This document shows, piece after piece, positions 34,169 through 41,390 of a stretch of 58,733 bases of DNA (position 1 is the stretch's first letter; each line of letters begins with the position of its first letter). This DNA is from a virus. The stretch is taken from positions 1 to 58,733 of the IMG/VR virus record IMGVR_UViG_3300037840_000178. One strand, 5' to 3'. Both the position numbers and the translations under genes were made by a program. The notes below the pieces were generated by a model. The model was not told the origin of the DNA. It saw nothing but the letters and a program-made list of their open reading frames with translations, and ran no database searches.

Positions 34169-34427
34169 TTCGTTCGACCTGAGATGCGATCCAGTCTTGA
34201 ACAGCCTGGGCCGCTTCCATGTAGCTCTCGGTCGGCCGCATGTCGTTCTCCTGTCCTGGTCGATAGGCTCGCCAGATGCGGTCCCGGAGCGCTCTGGGCA
34301 GCCTGAACCAGTGCTGAGAGCACCCCCACATGGCAGGAGGCACCTGCTTGCCACAGCCGGGCCAGTGGCACGTATGGCCGCGAGACTGTGGTTGCCGGCG
34401 AACGTAATCGGCTTTGGATTCAGTCAT
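34161..34427 (-). CDS. small Cys/His zinc-finger-like phage protein
   Basis: 88 residues. HTCHWPGCGKQVPPAMWGCS then QHWFRLPRALRDRIWRAYRP, followed by GQE. Cys/His positions fit a zinc finger, and the WPGCGKQVPP/MWGC...HW.RLP pattern is one I recall as widespread among phages with unknown function. Confidence 0.65.
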   Translation of the reverse strand: MTESKADYVRRQPQSRGHTCHWPGCGKQVPPAMWGCSQHWFRLPRALRDRIWRAYRPGQENDMRPTESYMEAAQAVQDWIASQVERNV

Positions 34428-34714
34428 CTTAGTGGCTCCACGCGGCGGCGATTCCGGTCATAAGTTTTCCGGGTCATGGATGGGCTGATGTGTCCAGCCA
34501 AAAGATATGCGGCATCGAAACTCGCATTGTCAGAAATATTCTTCGCGCGAATGTCATGAAAATGCGGAGCGTCCTGGCATCCGTAACGATTGAAATCCCC
34601 TCGTTTTAAAGAGGATTCCCATACTACGCGCCAAGTAACCCCGAAAAGTCCAGAGGTAAAGCTTGCTCGCGCAACTGGTTGAGAGACGGTCAAATTTTCT
34701 GAAACTATTTGCAT
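34424..34714 (-). pseudogene. C-terminal fragment of a tyrosine recombinase (integrase)
   Basis: 96 residues. HFHDIRAKN gives the second catalytic Arg (HxxR), LAGHISPSMT gives the Gly-His box, and TYDRNRRRVEP has the nucleophilic Tyr, in the right spacing. The N-terminal arm-binding and first-Arg parts are missing; the sequence before residue 50 only loosely resembles an integrase core. It overlaps the genes on each side. Probably a remnant of a lost integration module, although a retained mini-protein cannot be excluded. Confidence 0.6.
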
Positions 34715-35112
34715 TTTGATGCTTCGGTTACCGGATGTTCACAGGCGTCACTCGCCTGATATTCAAAATGGATACGAGTAACGATCGAATCCGGCTTGCA
34801 TCCATGGGTCGAGCAGAAAAAATTTATGAACTCCGAAGGCCATCGAAACACGGGATGTTCCGCGAATCCTTCCGCCTCAACCTCGGCGAATCCATAGTCG
34901 ACATCGGCGACCATTGCATCCAGCGGCTCGCGGCGAACGCTGACCACTCGCAGCGGGCCACGTAGCGGCTCGATCTTCTCGCCTAGACGCAACCCCATGC
35001 ATTTCTTGACCGGCCGGATTAGGTCGCCAGGCTTGAGTTTTAGCCATCCCGTGCGGCGCGTCACCGTCTTAGTGCCAGCTAGGATTTGGGCGGTTGTCAA
35101 AGCAAAACTCAT
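34705..35112 (-). CDS. ASCH/PUA-like domain protein
   Basis: 135 residues from ATG 35112 (a TTG 15 bases upstream is possible). MSFALTTAQILAGTKTVTRR and LKLKPGDLIRPVKKCMGLR, then GPLRVVSVRREPL, follow the ASCH-domain pattern (Gx KTxTRR ... KPGD). ASCH domains bind RNA or modified nucleotides. Role here unknown. Confidence 0.65.
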   Translation of the reverse strand: MSFALTTAQILAGTKTVTRRTGWLKLKPGDLIRPVKKCMGLRLGEKIEPLRGPLRVVSVRREPLDAMVADVDYGFAEVEAEGFAEHPVFRWPSEFINFFCSTHGCKPDSIVTRIHFEYQASDACEHPVTEASKCK

Positions 35113-35136
35113 GTTACGCACGATCAACTTTCCGGT

Positions 35137-35325
35137 TCAACTGTTGCTGCCGCCGCGCTCTGGGTCTTGATGCACCCACAAGACAATGCGCGGGTCAGAA
35201 TCAAGCTTAGGACCGCAGGGGCAGAATTCGTGCAGGGAGTGCCGCACCGCCAGTCGTCCATCCTCAAGGACCGGAGCCACATGCAGTGCGAAATCTTCGT
35301 CACGAAATACACCCCATTGGCTCAT
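35137..35325 (-). CDS. small hypothetical protein
   Basis: 62 residues. MSQWGVFRDEDFALHVAPVL, then HSLHEFCPCGPKL and IVLWVHQDPER. The 'HVAP.. .. CPC.P.. ..H' pattern recurs in phage early mini-proteins. A competing frame (35124-35312) looks like a shadow. Confidence 0.55.
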   Translation of the reverse strand: MSQWGVFRDEDFALHVAPVLEDGRLAVRHSLHEFCPCGPKLDSDPRIVLWVHQDPERGGSNS

Positions 35326-35531
35326 GGCTTCGATGCCCGGTTCGCCTTGGAGCGCGTAGCCACGAATCGGTCTGGCGGCTGCACATAGATTTTTCGGCCT
35401 TTCGCGGTCGAATGAATCAGGACCTCCTGGTGGTCCGTCCTGATGATCAGCGTATAGAGCCGATCATCGTGACAAGCTCGGATCACCTCAAGCGGACCGA
35501 ACTTGAATCCGTGCTGTGTCGTTTCATCCAT
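35322..35531 (-). CDS. small hypothetical protein
   Basis: 69 residues with GAGG six bases before the ATG. Beta-rich: FGPLEVIRACHDDRLYTLII, then QEVLIHSTAKGRKIYVQP. No family recognised. Its 5' junction carries the 17-base repeat also present at 32356. Confidence 0.5.
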   Translation of the reverse strand: MDETTQHGFKFGPLEVIRACHDDRLYTLIIRTDHQEVLIHSTAKGRKIYVQPPDRFVATRSKANRASKP

Positions 35532-35715
35532 GCTTGGCCTCGGTTTTCGCTTCGTAGCGCCTGCGTCGATTGCAAGCGATCCAGCCGGCCATATAGGCGA
35601 ATCGCAGGTATTCCCACAGGCCGGTCGGCGTGTTCATAAATCTCCGCGCATGGACGACGTTCCTGCCAGCAAATACGTCAGCGCGGTCCCATAGACTGAT
35701 GCGTTTGCGTTTCAT
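35524..35715 (-). CDS. small basic protein
   Basis: 63 residues, Arg/Lys-rich (MKRKRISLWDRADVFAGRNV, NRRRRYEAKTEAKHG) with an aromatic central helix. Unknown; possibly nucleic-acid-binding. Confidence 0.5.
   Translation of the reverse strand: MKRKRISLWDRADVFAGRNVVHARRFMNTPTGLWEYLRFAYMAGWIACNRRRRYEAKTEAKHG
35527..35543. repeat. 17-base gene-junction repeat, copy 2
   Basis: Second copy of TCCATGCTTGGCCTCGG, at the start of the gene ending at 35322. Suggests mosaic exchange of small genes through shared junctions. Confidence 0.55.
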
Positions 35716-35918
35716 TTCGTTTCCGCAGTGAGTACCGCATCGATCCGATCTGCGAGTGCATAGGGCGCCTCACCCATCCACGGGCGCACGTCGCGCAAGA
35801 GCTGCTCAAGCTGCGCAACCCTCTCCACCGCACACTCATGATGCTGCATGTTCTTGTAGCACCCGTCCCAGTGGGAAAGGGGCTGATCGTTTGAGGGCCG
35901 ATCGCCGATATTAGCCAT
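35712..35918 (-). CDS. small coiled-coil protein
   Basis: 68 residues. ECAVERVAQLEQLLRDVRPW is a short coiled coil; the N-terminus has DGCYKNMQHHECA with Cys/His. Similar AQLEQ motifs occur in the next upstream protein, so these may share ancestry. Confidence 0.5.
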   Translation of the reverse strand: MANIGDRPSNDQPLSHWDGCYKNMQHHECAVERVAQLEQLLRDVRPWMGEAPYALADRIDAVLTAETK

Positions 35919-36693
35919 TGTCGTTTCCTTGGGGTTCCCGTGCGAAGTCGATCGGCCGGTCGCGCGGATCGTTGTCTCCTGCGGCTTCCTCGGCCTCGCG
36001 CTGCGCGATCTCCATGCCGGTGGGCTCTGGCGTTTCCGCTTCGTAGCCTATGGCCCCACGGGCGATATCCCGCATGTTCTCAAAATCCCCCTGCCACGTA
36101 TCCCCGTACGGGATATCGGGGGCGCCGAACATTGCAATCTGCCGCAGCGCCGCCTCAAGCTGTGCGAGTTTCGCATCGAGCGCCCGGCGCACTTCGCCGT
36201 CGCTGCGCTGGATCTGCTCGAGCTGCGCAATGCGGTCCTGGGCGTCGCAGAGTCGTTGACAGGTATCGTGAAGGGCATCCTGTGTTTCGCTAAGTTCGTC
36301 ACCGTCAGTAGTAGCTCGCAGCGTGCTGTCGTTTCCCGGCAGCAACTCGTCTATGCGATCGGTCACTCGGTCAAAGAATTCACCCACGTCGTCCGGGCCA
36401 TCCAGCGTCACTGTATAGTCCAGCAAGTAACGAGCATCTTTCAGCGCTGCCTCAAGATGCGCAATGCGTTTGATGGCCGGATCGTATAGCTGATCCAGGC
36501 GGTCCCCCTTGGCTTTTTGGAATTCGTACCCCTCCCGCCAGGTTTTGCACGCTTTCTCAAGCCTGGCAAGCGCGCGCCGCTGGTTCTGCCGATTCCATGC
36601 CAGTGCATTGATCAAGTCGGCGCTATCGACCTCCTGACCTTTCTCCCACTGCTGGAGAATCGCCGCGTATTCGATGTGATCGTTACTGACCAT
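35911..36693 (-). CDS. coiled-coil hypothetical protein
   Basis: 260 residues from ATG 36693. Long helical segments with Leu heptads (RRALARLEKACKTWREGYEF, IAHLEAALKDARYLLDYTV, DRIAQLEQIQRSDGEVRRAL, AKLAQLEAALRQIAMFG). Such 'IAHLEAAL/IAQLEA' proteins are frequent in phage early regions; function unknown. It overlaps the upstream gene by 11 bases. Confidence 0.55.
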   Translation of the reverse strand: MVSNDHIEYAAILQQWEKGQEVDSADLINALAWNRQNQRRALARLEKACKTWREGYEFQKAKGDRLDQLYDPAIKRIAHLEAALKDARYLLDYTVTLDGPDDVGEFFDRVTDRIDELLPGNDSTLRATTDGDELSETQDALHDTCQRLCDAQDRIAQLEQIQRSDGEVRRALDAKLAQLEAALRQIAMFGAPDIPYGDTWQGDFENMRDIARGAIGYEAETPEPTGMEIAQREAEEAAGDNDPRDRPIDFAREPQGNDNG

Positions 36694-36910
36694 GAGACTT
36701 CTCGGGGTTTTGCGGAGAGCGAACACTAAGGCTCGTCGGCTTTACGTAGGCGCGATATTTGATCCTCTCGCCTTTCAATGACGCCTGTGGCACGTCGGCT
36801 TCAATGCGCACACGCTTGCCGGTTTTGCTCACATTGATAACGATGGCTGGACACATCCCCCACCATGATCCGGTGTGCCACCATACTGCTTGGTCTGCCG
36901 AATAGGTCAT
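36683..36910 (-). CDS. small beta-barrel-like protein
   Basis: 75 residues from ATG 36910. VWWHTGSWWGMCPAIVINVS, then TGKRVRIEADVP: strands with aromatic residues as in Tudor/SH3-like barrels. The preceding 11 open codons overlap the upstream gene and are probably not used. Unknown role. Confidence 0.5.
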   Translation of the reverse strand: MTYSADQAVWWHTGSWWGMCPAIVINVSKTGKRVRIEADVPQASLKGERIKYRAYVKPTSLSVRSPQNPEKSHGQ

Positions 36911-37407
36911 GGTTGCTTCTCGGAGTTTTCCGGTGGCAAACATTCAACCCCTTGGGTAGTCAAACGCTTGTACTCGCTCTTTGAGTGAGCGCGACGGACT
37001 GGCGTTTCCGAAACTGACGCTTTAGGCGTCCAAGGGTGCGTACCCGGATGCAGCTCCTTGATCTGATCGCAGACGGCGCAGAGCGTGGAGACTGGCGTTT
37101 CCGAGGTAAGTCCGCGCTCTCTGGCGATCGCATCGGCCGTTTCATTGACGATCCGCGCGTGCATGGCTTCGGGCGTTTCCGCAGTGAGTCCGATCAGCGC
37201 TGCTAGGTCGTTTACATAGCCGTGATCCTTGCCAGGCCAGCTATCTCGACGCATCGCTACGATGAGCCGTGTTGCCCCCGCCTCGATCTGCGCGATGCGC
37301 GCCTGCGCTGTTTCATATTCGGTGGCCCAAACGAAGCGAGGCGCGACCCAGTAGGTGCCGGGGTCCGGTTTCATCTGCCCATCTTTAAGCACGAACTTCT
37401 CAGCCAT
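36907..37407 (-). CDS. hypothetical phage early protein
   Basis: 166 residues from ATG 37407 with AAGGA six bases upstream; the frame is open much further but that part overlaps other genes. GTYWVAPRFVWATEYETAQA, IEAGATRLIVAMRRDSWPG, then CAVCDQIKELHPGTHPW. One CxxC. Unknown function. Confidence 0.5.
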   Translation of the reverse strand: MAEKFVLKDGQMKPDPGTYWVAPRFVWATEYETAQARIAQIEAGATRLIVAMRRDSWPGKDHGYVNDLAALIGLTAETPEAMHARIVNETADAIARERGLTSETPVSTLCAVCDQIKELHPGTHPWTPKASVSETPVRRAHSKSEYKRLTTQGVECLPPENSEKQP

Positions 37408-37615
37408 GTTCATCCTTCGAGGCGTTTTGCAGTTCGAAGCCGGGGCGCAGCGCCAACACGGCACGCACGCGATCCTCGCGGCGAATGTCGGCCAATTGTT
37501 CCTTGCGGGCGTCACTATTGGGCGATCCCTGCGGTTTCGTTCGGAACGCTGGAAACGCATCGGCATACTCAATTAGCAATGCACGCATCTCCTCGATCAA
37601 TTCGATATCCGTCAT
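37400..37615 (-). CDS. small helical protein
   Basis: 71 residues from ATG 37615; an ATG at 37666 is an alternative that would overlap the methyltransferase end. DIELIEEMRALLIEYADAFP, then ARKEQLADIRREDRVRAVLA. Helical; no family recognised. Confidence 0.45.
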   Translation of the reverse strand: MTDIELIEEMRALLIEYADAFPAFRTKPQGSPNSDARKEQLADIRREDRVRAVLALRPGFELQNASKDEHG

Positions 37616-37623
37616 GGTCACGG

Positions 37624-38373
37624 CTATAAGTCCTTTGCAGATTGTGATGATGTCAGCATGCGCCATGCTCCAGCAGCCACGCTTGGAACCTGTCCGTTTC
37701 CAACGGAGTGAGTGCGGACCACCCGATGGGCCACATCATCATCCATTCGAGCACGGGCGTCGGCCATCTCCAACCAAAGTGCGAGACTATCTGGTGCGTT
37801 GAGTCCGTTGCAGAACGGCTCATTCGACGGTTGTCTAAATTGCCGCTCAGACCAGGGCCCCGGCGATCCCACGAAGCCGTCACGGTCGGCAACGATAAAG
37901 ACCCTCTCACGCTTGTGTCGTGCTCCAGCATCGGCAGCGCTGAACACTCCCCACCGCGCATCCATCCCCATTTCGGCAAGGTCGGCGAGAACGCGGTCGA
38001 GTCCCCGAACAACGAGGTCTGCCGAGTTCTCCACGAACGCGTAACGCGACTGTACCTCACGGATGACCCTGGCCATTTCCAACCAAAGCCCGCTGCGCTC
38101 GCCGTCGAGTCCAGTTCTGGGACCTGCGCCGCTAACGTCCTGACAGGGAAATCCGCCAGAAACCACGTCAACACGTCCTCTCCAAGCTGCTCCGGAGAAG
38201 GTTCGTATGTCGTCCCAGATCGGGAAAAGATCGAGAGAACCATCGCATTGTCGGAGCTGTAGGACTGACCGGCAGAATTCGTTGATCTCCACTGCGCAGA
38301 TAGTCCGCCATCCGATAAGGCGGCTCGCGAGTAGGCCACCACCAACTCCAGCGAAAAGTGCCAACTCATTCAC
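37624..38373 (-). CDS. DNA (cytosine-5) methyltransferase
   Basis: 249 residues, GTG start with GAGGG six bases upstream. Motif I FAGVGGG (7-13), motif IV GGFPCQD (73-79, catalytic Cys77), motif VI ENS (115-117, usually ENV), motif VIII RHKRERVFIVA (152-162) and motif X SVGNGQVPSVA (223-233) are all in order. At 249 residues the target-recognition region is very short. It should methylate C5 of cytosine in phage or host DNA, probably to evade restriction. The whole gene is overlapped by another plausible frame. Confidence 0.85.
   Translation of the reverse strand: MNELALFAGVGGGLLASRLIGWRTICAVEINEFCRSVLQLRQCDGSLDLFPIWDDIRTFSGAAWRGRVDVVSGGFPCQDVSGAGPRTGLDGERSGLWLEMARVIREVQSRYAFVENSADLVVRGLDRVLADLAEMGMDARWGVFSAADAGARHKRERVFIVADRDGFVGSPGPWSERQFRQPSNEPFCNGLNAPDSLALWLEMADARARMDDDVAHRVVRTHSVGNGQVPSVAAGAWRMLTSSQSAKDL
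37653..38369 (-). CDS. overprinted ORF inside the methyltransferase gene
   Basis: 238 residues in a different frame of the same strand; its ATG is four bases after the methyltransferase GTG, and both could use one ribosome site. LTWFLADFPVRTLAAQVPE (68-86) lies exactly over GGFPCQDVS; LPKWGWMRGGECSALPMLEH (131-150) and GSLSLPT lie over the RERVFIV region; EWMMMWPIGWSALTPLETDR (208-227) lies near motif X. I recall independent phage proteins with LADFPVRT, WPKWG.MR.GE, LPT and EWLMGWPIGWTDL in that order, so this frame looks like a family member. Translation is unproven. Confidence 0.5.
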   Translation of the reverse strand: MSWHFSLELVVAYSRAALSDGGLSAQWRSTNSAGQSYSSDNAMVLSIFSRSGTTYEPSPEQLGEDVLTWFLADFPVRTLAAQVPELDSTASAAGFGWKWPGSSVRYSRVTRSWRTRQTSLFGDSTAFSPTLPKWGWMRGGECSALPMLEHDTSVRGSLSLPTVTASWDRRGPGLSGNLDNRRMSRSATDSTHQIVSHFGWRWPTPVLEWMMMWPIGWSALTPLETDRFQAWLLEHGAC

Positions 38374-38374
38374 G

Positions 38375-38518
38375 CTATCCCTCTTTTCCCGCAGCGATCG
38401 ATCTAACCCGCGCCATCACCGAAATCGCTATCCCCGACACAAACAGAGCGATGAGGACGGGTAGCAATAAGAATACACAAACGATGACAGCCTGGAGCCA
38501 GATCCAAAAAGCGCGCAT
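38375..38518 (-). CDS. small single-span membrane protein
   Basis: 47 residues from ATG 38518 (TGATG junction). MRAFWIWLQAVIVCVFLLLP then VLIALFVSGIAIS is a membrane region; basic end. Upstream open codons belong to another frame's gene. Unknown role. Confidence 0.5.
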   Translation of the reverse strand: MRAFWIWLQAVIVCVFLLLPVLIALFVSGIAISVMARVRSIAAGKEG

Positions 38519-38682
38519 CACTGCACCCTGCGCATCTTTTTGAGGCGCAACACAGCGATATGGAATTGCACCGTGAGGATGGCGTTGTCTATCTTCAGCT
38601 CCTCGCATTCGGCTTCCCTAGCGGCAAGCTCTCGCACCGAGTCCGCGAGCAGATCCTCCAGTAATCGCTCTTTCGGCGTCAT
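38518..38682 (-). CDS. small coiled-coil protein
   Basis: 54 residues: TPKERLLEDLLADSVRELAA, REAECEELKIDNAILTVQF, then basic LRLKKMRRVQ. A good coiled coil with overlaps at both ends. Confidence 0.55.
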   Translation of the reverse strand: MTPKERLLEDLLADSVRELAAREAECEELKIDNAILTVQFHIAVLRLKKMRRVQ

Positions 38683-38858
38683 GGAATACCCTTCAAGCGC
38701 AGGATCTCCAAATCACGCGCATTCAATTCAGAAGTGAGTTCGGCGCGCATCTGGTTGAACCGATCATCGCAGTCAAGGTGGGATGATTCGACATCTTGGA
38801 TCCACATCCCAAATGCGATTCCACCGATGAAGGTGACGCTGACGATGAGGTAAATCAT
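38679..38858 (-). CDS. membrane-anchored coiled-coil mini-protein
   Basis: 59 residues from ATG 38858. MIYLIVSVTFIGGIAFGMWI is a membrane anchor; SSHLDCDDRFNQMRAELTSE and LNARDLEILRLKG form a helical part. The layout (short span then coiled coil) resembles inner-spanin-like mini-proteins, but it lies in the early operon. Confidence 0.55.
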   Translation of the reverse strand: MIYLIVSVTFIGGIAFGMWIQDVESSHLDCDDRFNQMRAELTSELNARDLEILRLKGIP

Positions 38859-39025
38859 GGGCTAATGACTCCACCGACTCGATGATCGTTCGCCTTACGC
38901 TGACGCTGCTTGGCGCTTACATGGGCGCTAATGACGCATCCGATGACCCAGAGAAAAAGCCAGACGGTCGCGCCTAGGCACATAATCGAAAAAGCGACTC
39001 TCGCCGCAGTCCATAGATGATTCAT
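38855..39025 (-). CDS. small single-span membrane protein
   Basis: 56 residues from ATG 39025 (ATGA overlap with the upstream peptide gene). VAFSIMCLGATVWLFLWVIG then CVISAHVSAKQRQRKAN: one span and a basic tail. Unknown. Confidence 0.5.
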   Translation of the reverse strand: MNHLWTAARVAFSIMCLGATVWLFLWVIGCVISAHVSAKQRQRKANDHRVGGVISP

Positions 39026-39111
39026 CGCACTACCATCCATATGATAATTGCAACGCAATAGACGATCCCGAACCAGCAAGCAATTGTCTCAAGGCGTGAT
39101 GGAGTATCCAT
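39022..39111 (-). CDS. 29-residue single-span membrane peptide
   Basis: ATG at 39111 with AGGA eight bases upstream; the TGA overlaps the next ATG. MDTPSRLETIACWFGIVYCV then AIIIWMVVR: one membrane span. Coupling on both sides supports a real gene. Confidence 0.45.
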   Translation of the reverse strand: MDTPSRLETIACWFGIVYCVAIIIWMVVR

Positions 39112-39144
39112 GACGAATATCCTACAGCCGGTTGCTTCGTAAAG

Positions 39145-39300
39145 TCAAGCTTTCTCTAGCGCCTTCTTTGCTGCGCGCGCTTTGCCAGAGGCAATGCCGC
39201 CCAAGGCGCCTGCCTTACGCTTTTTGACGCCGCGGCCGCTCTTGCCGCCTTTGGCCCCAATGCGCCGCATGTACTCGCTGACTTCTTTAGGGATTCTCAT
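39145..39300 (-). CDS. small very basic KGG-type protein
   Basis: 51 residues from ATG 39300. SEYMRRIGAKGGKSGRGVKK, then ALGGIASGKARAAKKALEKA: Lys/Gly-rich 'KGG' repeats as in small stress-type or histone-like proteins. Likely binds nucleic acid. It overlaps the upstream 38-residue gene by four bases. Confidence 0.55.
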   Translation of the reverse strand: MRIPKEVSEYMRRIGAKGGKSGRGVKKRKAGALGGIASGKARAAKKALEKA

Positions 39301-39413
39301 GCCTCTTCCCCGAAACCCATACGGGCCATGGTCCAGGCGTACCAAAGACGCGTCCTGAAACTCACGCGAACGCGCCCGGCAAAGCGCCAGGAATTAATGA
39401 ATCGATGGATCAT
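39297..39413 (-). CDS. 38-residue basic peptide
   Basis: ATG at 39413 and TGA at 39297-39299 both overlap neighbours by four bases. Sequence is basic and aromatic (FINSWRFAGRVRVSFRTRLW). Too short for a family call; the coupled junctions are the main evidence. Confidence 0.45.
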   Translation of the reverse strand: MIHRFINSWRFAGRVRVSFRTRLWYAWTMARMGFGEEA

Positions 39414-40336
39414 ATCGTCGCCCCTTCTCCTAGTTTCGCTTTACGCTCGTCATAGGCCCTTTTGAAGCGCCCGCGCTTATCATCATCTTTGGTTGACTTG
39501 TACGCTGACTCAAACGCGGACTTGAGGGAATCGAGGCTGTCGGCGGATTCGAGGGCTTTGATGTGGCGCGCGGTGTCGTCAACGATTGCGCCGCCGGCCG
39601 CCCATATCGCGATCTTTTTGCCTGATTCCTCGTCGATTGGTTGATCGAGCGGGAACATAGGTCTGTGCTGCGCTTGTAGCTTCACTGGCTTTGGCATTCC
39701 GGGAGCGTCGGCAGTTAAGAGAAAAGACGCAGTCAATTCGAAGGGTAGATTTTTTTCGCATATTAAAGACCACCCATCCAAACCAGTGCGAGTTACCTTT
39801 GGCACGATAACCATCTTGCCTGTCTTTTCATCACGCACCATCTCGCTTTTCTCTTCTGCACGAAATCCTAGAAGCAAATGAGCGCGCGATTGTAACAACC
39901 GTTGGACCATTTTCTTGTGCGACATCTTGGGTTTAATCCACGCCGCCATCTTGCACGCTTCGCGCTTCTTCCAATCATCGCCGGCCATGCGATCGAGCTC
40001 GGCTTCCTGCATCTCAAGAACGCCACCTTCGGATGCCCATACATGCGACATGGAATCCACTATGATGCAGGGATAGTGAGCGCCCTCCGCGGCACGAATC
40101 GCTTCAGTATATGCTTCTGGTGTGAAAGGTGGTTTCAGATCCCCAACGTCGAATCTAAACATGTCGCTATAATGGCGACTGCGGCCCGCTTCCGTATCGA
40201 TGACAGCGAAGGGCTTCTCGCCGCAGATCCCTGTAGCCATACGCATCAAGCTCATCGTCTTGCCAGCCCCGGTTCCACCGGCCACTCCGATAATGAGTCC
40301 AGTTTGCTCGCGAATCGCTGGCTTGAACTGGAACAC
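39410..40336 (-). CDS. RecA-fold ATPase, Sak4-like recombination protein
   Basis: 308 residues, GTG start with GGAGAG five bases upstream. Walker A is GGTGAGKT (20-27), Walker B is CIIVDSMSHVW (90-100), and later FELTASFLLTADAPGMP and a Lys-rich C-terminus. Size and motifs fit the Sak4-type single-strand-annealing ATPases of phages, which work with SSB and an exonuclease. The PD-(D/E)XK nuclease gene lies two genes away, so the two probably form a recombination or DNA-repair pair. Confidence 0.7.
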   Translation of the reverse strand: MFQFKPAIREQTGLIIGVAGGTGAGKTMSLMRMATGICGEKPFAVIDTEAGRSRHYSDMFRFDVGDLKPPFTPEAYTEAIRAAEGAHYPCIIVDSMSHVWASEGGVLEMQEAELDRMAGDDWKKREACKMAAWIKPKMSHKKMVQRLLQSRAHLLLGFRAEEKSEMVRDEKTGKMVIVPKVTRTGLDGWSLICEKNLPFELTASFLLTADAPGMPKPVKLQAQHRPMFPLDQPIDEESGKKIAIWAAGGAIVDDTARHIKALESADSLDSLKSAFESAYKSTKDDDKRGRFKRAYDERKAKLGEGATI

Positions 40337-40337
40337 G

Positions 40338-40529
40338 TCACTCTCCGATTTCAGCGATCACGACTTCCTCAACTGGATGCTGAAGCCGTTCAGCCGCAGC
40401 TCGCGCCATGGCCTCGTCGGTCCATCCGTTGCAGTAAGACCAACGATTGAGATTGGAATCCCACTTATATACGTAGAACATATCTGTCCCATCGCAGGAA
40501 TTTTGACCTTTGCGGATTTGTAATTTCAT
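40338..40529 (-). CDS. small hypothetical protein
   Basis: 63 residues between the nuclease and the ATPase. QIRKGQNSCDGTDMFYVYKW, then GWTDEAMARAAAERLQHPVE; acidic C-terminus. One-base spacing to both neighbours. Possibly an accessory of the pair. Confidence 0.5.
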   Translation of the reverse strand: MKLQIRKGQNSCDGTDMFYVYKWDSNLNRWSYCNGWTDEAMARAAAERLQHPVEEVVIAEIGE

Positions 40530-41390
40530 TTACCAGTCTCCCGTGTGAGTATCGAGGTCGGCTAACTGATAGGCGGTCGGCTCTGCGTAGCAGATACTCG
40601 TCGGATATGCAGGCCATCGGTTATCGCGCATGCAGCGCTGCCACATACTGAGCGCTCGCTCAACTTTGAGCCGCGCCACTTCTTTGTACGCGTTTGATAA
40701 GCTAATGAGCGAGCACGAATAGGGCTCAGTAATTTCCTGGGCCAATAGGATAAATTCAGTTTGATGGCCAAGCGCCGCCATCCCGCGCGAATACCAAGAC
40801 GCCTGGACGTCATAGCCCATGCGCGGTATTTGCCTGATGAACACTTCCGGGTTCGCCGAGTCGGTTGTTTTGTAGTCGAGGCACACGCGTAGATCGGCGC
40901 TCAAGAGGTCCGGCCGCGCCTTGCACCACGTTTCCCCTTCCTGCCATACGACAGACCGCTCAGCGGCACCAGTCTCCAGGATGCCCGCAAGCTCCGTTTC
41001 ATTCAGGTACGCCTCTGCATGCGTCACCATCTTTTTCACCGCGACGAACTTGGGTTCTAGGATCGCGTATTTGCCTTGCGCATGCGCATCATCTCTAGCC
41101 TGTTTTGCCGCGTTCGTGCGCCAGTCGTTGGCTTGCACGATGACGATTTTGCTCTCATCGCGCTCGAGGAAAATCGCGTGGGCGATGCTTCCGATATCGG
41201 CACGCGAATCGGTTTCTCGTTGATAGTTTGGATTTAGGCGCGAGTGATTCATCCATCCGTGCAAAGGACTTTGCTGCAGCAAAATATTTAGGATGCTGGA
41301 CGATAAACTCGGCGTGGGAGCCGGATCGCTATGATAGGTATCGGCGTCGAACGAATAGATACCTGGCTTTAGATTAACGATGCCGCTCAC
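40530..41390 (-). CDS. PD-(D/E)XK nuclease, RecE/exonuclease VIII-like
   Basis: 286 residues, GTG start overlapping the upstream gene. YHSDPAPTPSLSSSILNILL is the typical N-terminus; CKARPDLLSADLRVCLDYKT (with D and D-x-K) is the nuclease core; GYDVQASWYSRGMAALG is the QxxxY motif. This order is that of the PDDEXK_10/RecE-like exonucleases. It would resect double-stranded ends for annealing by the Sak4-like protein. Confidence 0.78.
   Translation of the reverse strand: MSGIVNLKPGIYSFDADTYHSDPAPTPSLSSSILNILLQQSPLHGWMNHSRLNPNYQRETDSRADIGSIAHAIFLERDESKIVIVQANDWRTNAAKQARDDAHAQGKYAILEPKFVAVKKMVTHAEAYLNETELAGILETGAAERSVVWQEGETWCKARPDLLSADLRVCLDYKTTDSANPEVFIRQIPRMGYDVQASWYSRGMAALGHQTEFILLAQEITEPYSCSLISLSNAYKEVARLKVERALSMWQRCMRDNRWPAYPTSICYAEPTAYQLADLDTHTGDW

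Noticed and set aside
35124-35312. Second minus-strand frame over the 35137 gene
   Set aside because: The other frame has a better start, overlaps its neighbour by four bases and has a recognisable Cys/His pattern.
37708-38262. Plus-strand frame over the methyltransferase
   Set aside because: No family motif and no start context; unlike the same-strand overlapping frame it shows nothing recognisable.
39119-39148. TTGACT-18-TAGGAT promoter-like sequence on the minus strand
   Set aside because: The -10 would overlap the ribosome site and the transcript would start at the ATG itself; more likely chance.
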